The notes under the pieces are model-generated. The model ran no database searches. It was not told the origin of the DNA and saw only the letters and a list, made by a program, of their open reading frames with translations. Positions 61,852 to 64,000 of a stretch of DNA of 64,000 nucleotides are shown here, one piece after another. Every line of letters begins with the position of its first letter. The stretch's first letter is position 1. Source of the DNA: Metabacillus sp. B2-18 (GTDB lineage: Bacteria; Bacillota; Bacilli; Bacillales; Bacillaceae); assembly GCF_021117275.1 (NCBI RefSeq), contig NZ_CP088245.1, positions 1,029,501-1,093,500 on the forward strand, given 5' to 3'. Position numbers and translations under genes: made by a program.

Positions 61852-61890
61852 AAATAACTACCAAAGTAATTTTGGTAGTTATTTTTTTAT
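61852..61890 (+). terminator. Terminator of the thioredoxin-like gene
   Basis: AAATAACTACCAAA and TTTGGTAGTTATTT form a stem followed by T-rich sequence. The remaining 61891-62189 is AT-rich; apart from a cre-like site and a ribosome site I see nothing in it. Confidence 0.8.
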
Positions 61891-62129
61891 TTTCCTAAAA
61901 ATATAAAAATGTTGATGTTGTTGTGATAAAACTGGTTTCAGCGTTTTTTAGTAATCTAGCAAAACATAATAAAAGAAACCCTATTGACCACAAGTCATTA
62001 ATTTTTTATAATGAAAGTGGAAATAAACGAACAAAAGTGGCACTAAATAAACATAATAAATAAAAAAGAAACGTTGAATAACAGAGAAACAAAAGGTTAT
62101 GACCAATCAAAGAGAACTTTAAATGAAAT

Positions 62130-62143
62130 TGAAAACGTTTTAT
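62130..62143 (+). promoter_or_regulatory. cre-like site upstream of the GH105 gene
   Basis: TGAAAACGTTTTAT matches the cre consensus at 13 of 14 positions and contains the central AACGTT palindrome. It lies 46 bp before the GH105 start. Confidence 0.55.
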
Positions 62144-62189
62144 CTTTTTGAGATTTAAAGCTATTACAATAATTTTTGGAGGGATTACA

Positions 62190-63293
62190 ATGACTCAAAA
62201 ACAAGCTTTTCTAGAGAAAACTGAGATTATTAACTACATAGATGTATTGATGGATAATCTTTCACAAATAAAAGATAATACAGGTGAATTTTTATTAAAC
62301 TTTGATGGTTTAGTTGTTGATGATAAGAGCTGGAATGTTTGGAACTGGCCGCAAGGTGTTGGGTTGTATGGAATCTTTAAATATTGGAAACTAACAAATA
62401 GTCAGAAGGCATTAACTATAATGACCGATTGGTTTCAAGCTAGATTTGAAGAAGGGGTACCACCAAAAAATGTGAATACAATGGCTCCTCTATTAACGCT
62501 AGCGTTTCTATATGAAGAAACGAAGGATCAGACATTTGTTCCTTATTTAGAAAATTGGGCAGAGTGGGTTATGCATGATATGCCACGAACTGAGGAAAAC
62601 GGTCTTCAACATATGACATACGGCCCTGAAAATAAAAATCAGCTATGGGATGACACCTTGATGATGACGGTTTTGCCTTTGGCCAAGATCGGAAGACTTT
62701 TCAATAAACAAGAATATATTGAAGAAGCGAAAAGACAATTTTTAATTCATATAAAGTATTTAAGTGATCGTAAAACAGGATTATGGTTTCACGGCTGGAC
62801 TTTTGAAGAAAACCATCATTATGCAGAAGCATTATGGGGAAGAGGGAACTGCTGGATTACCATTGCCATTCCGGAATTTATCGAAATTCTTGATTTAAAA
62901 GAGGGAGATTTCTTAAGAGAATATCTTCTTGATACATTAAAAAGACAAATTGAAGCATTAGCTGAATATCAAGATGAAAGCGGATTATGGCATACATTAA
63001 TCAATGACAAAACATCTTATTTAGAAGCTTCTGCAACAGCTGGCTTTGCTTATGGCATTTTGAAGTCTGTTCATAAACGATATATTGGTCAAGAATATAG
63101 AGAAACAGCTTACAAAGCAATTCGTGGAATTGTGAAGGAAATTAATGATGAAGGTGCTTTGCAAAAGGTATCAGTTGGAACAGGTATGGGTGATACATTA
63201 GAGTTTTATAAAGAAATCAAAACGACAACAATGCCATACGGACAATCGTTAGCTGTTTTAAGTTTATCTCAATTTTTATATGAATTTTTCTAA
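62190..63293 (+). CDS. GH105 unsaturated rhamnogalacturonyl/glucuronyl hydrolase (YteR/YesR-like)
   Basis: The 367-residue protein is an (alpha/alpha)6-barrel GH105 enzyme. The catalytic Asp is expected in QLWDDTLMMTVLPLAKIGR, and the substrate groove includes WFHGWTFEENHHYAEALWGR then GNCW. It removes the unsaturated uronic acid that pectate or rhamnogalacturonan lyases leave on oligosaccharides. No signal peptide is seen, so it acts in the cytoplasm. The ATG at 62190 follows TTTGGAGGGATTACA; 14 upstream in-frame residues are not supported. Its closeness to YesMN, a YesO-like importer and galactosidases suggests use of pectic side-chain sugars. Confidence 0.9.
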   Translation: MTQKQAFLEKTEIINYIDVLMDNLSQIKDNTGEFLLNFDGLVVDDKSWNVWNWPQGVGLYGIFKYWKLTNSQKALTIMTDWFQARFEEGVPPKNVNTMAPLLTLAFLYEETKDQTFVPYLENWAEWVMHDMPRTEENGLQHMTYGPENKNQLWDDTLMMTVLPLAKIGRLFNKQEYIEEAKRQFLIHIKYLSDRKTGLWFHGWTFEENHHYAEALWGRGNCWITIAIPEFIEILDLKEGDFLREYLLDTLKRQIEALAEYQDESGLWHTLINDKTSYLEASATAGFAYGILKSVHKRYIGQEYRETAYKAIRGIVKEINDEGALQKVSVGTGMGDTLEFYKEIKTTTMPYGQSLAVLSLSQFLYEFF

Positions 63294-63426
63294 AAAGTTT
63301 ACTCTTTGAATAATAGATTTGGCTAGTGGCGGAGTAAGCGGCTTTCAGCACAAAAGATGATAACTAGTTTAGACAGCTTTTAAGATAAGCTTGTTTTTGC
63401 CTAATTTGTTTGGGTTGTAGAAGCAA

Positions 63427-63471
63427 TAAAAAGGCAACAAATCTATTATCAGATTTGTTGCCTTTTTATTG
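63427..63471. terminator. Bidirectional terminator between GH105 and LysR genes
   Basis: AAAAAGGCAACAAATCT and AGATTTGTTGCCTTTTT form a long perfect stem, T-rich on both strands, between the two convergent genes. Confidence 0.88.
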
Positions 63472-63540
63472 CTTACAAGAAATTATGTATTACAGAGATT
63501 GTGGATTGTACTTTGACATCCAGCTCCAGTACTTTTGTTC

Positions 63541-64000
63541 TTAATGCTGAATAAACTCTACAAATTGAGAAACACCTTCTCGATGAAACCGCTGCGGCTT
63601 TTTAACGAGCCATAAGCTTCTTTCAATATGTACATCTTTAATTTTTATTTCTTGTAAATAGCCTTGTTCTAATTCTCTGGCAACAGTTAGTTTAGAAAGT
63701 ATGCTAATTCCAAGACCTGACTCAACGGCACTTTTTATGGCTTGTGTGCTACCGATTTCCATATAACTATTTATCTTTTCCAAAATTCCATACTCTTTCA
63801 GGGCATTTTCTGCGATGAGTCTTGTTCCAGAAATTGATTCACGCCAAATCATTTTTTCATTTGCTAATTCCTCAATTTGAATTTCAGATCGGTCCTTCCA
63901 TGGGTGATCAGGTGAGCAAACGAGGATGAGTTCATCATTGGCAAATTTCTCAACAATTAGATGTTTATCTTCAACAATTCCTTCAACTAATGCAATATCT
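63541..64000 (-). CDS. LysR-type transcriptional regulator, C-terminal part (runs off the window)
   Basis: The minus-strand frame is open from the window edge to its stop at 63541. It encodes the LysR substrate-binding domain (DIALVEGIVEDKHLIVEKFA, DELILVCSPDHPW, and SAVESGLGISILSKLTVARE with the usual GLGI core). The helix-turn-helix N-terminus lies beyond the window. The resemblance to CysL/YwfK-type regulators is only general. It converges with the GH105 gene, and its target is not visible here. Confidence 0.85.
   Translation of the reverse strand, partial: DIALVEGIVEDKHLIVEKFANDELILVCSPDHPWKDRSEIQIEELANEKMIWRESISGTRLIAENALKEYGILEKINSYMEIGSTQAIKSAVESGLGISILSKLTVARELEQGYLQEIKIKDVHIERSLWLVKKPQRFHREGVSQFVEFIQH

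Overview
The window looks like a low-G+C, endospore-forming Firmicute of the Bacillaceae (Bacillus/Metabacillus-like). The reasons are the sporulation genes (Spo0E-type phosphatase, SleB, SpoVIF-like), an LtaS lipoteichoic-acid synthase, the Bacillus-type opuA, manR-manP-manA and hxlR/hxlAB gene sets, strong GGAGG ribosome sites, many TTG/GTG starts, and cre (CcpA) sites. No rRNA or tRNA gene was recognised and no CRISPR array is present.

Layout. 0-3.2 kb: metal homeostasis (Mn2+ riboswitch, TerC protein, MerR regulator, MpfA/CorC-like exporter). 3.3-8.5 kb: a TetR regulator with three operators, an IS3 element, a small alarmone synthetase whose ribosome site was split by that IS, a first copy of an 1837-bp IS, and a small membrane protein. 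8.6-15.5 kb: a PAS-GGDEF-EAL protein, a FruR-like DeoR regulator followed by an IS1182-family element, and a PH/FxLYD-like membrane protein. 16-21.8 kb: a GbsR-type repressor divergent from opuABC (glycine betaine uptake), then an NptA-like Na+/phosphate transporter. 21.9-27.4 kb: SleB, Spo0E-like, ASCH, LtaS and FAH-family genes. 27.5-31 kb: a long 52-bp repeat array split by an IS21 element, ending on the remnant of a GH2-like gene. 31-38 kb: a VWA lipoprotein, then manR-manP-manA for mannose uptake. 38.5-42.2 kb: an SDR, the ribulose-monophosphate genes hxlAB (hxlB carries a nonsense codon), hxlR and a formamidase-like gene. 43-44.3 kb: threonine ammonia-lyase. 44.3-59 kb: a galactoside locus with a YesN/YesM two-component system (yesN interrupted by the second 1837-bp IS copy), a sugar ABC transporter, LacZ and a GH36 alpha-galactosidase. 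59-64 kb: SpoVIF-like, LLM oxidoreductase, a coiled-coil protein, an SDR remnant, a thioredoxin-like protein, a GH105 hydrolase and a truncated LysR gene.

Two themes stand out. First, the region is rich in insertion sequences (five elements) and in decaying genes. Second, four intergenic arrays are built of tandem units with a 52-bp period. Each unit is a 25-bp palindrome (8-bp arms, 9-nt loop) plus a 27-bp linker. Three arrays share one palindrome (GTCCCGAT...ATCGGGAC). The fourth uses an unrelated palindrome (GGTCTTCA...TGAAGACC) with the same geometry. I know of no described function for these arrays, and they are the best candidate here for an undescribed system.
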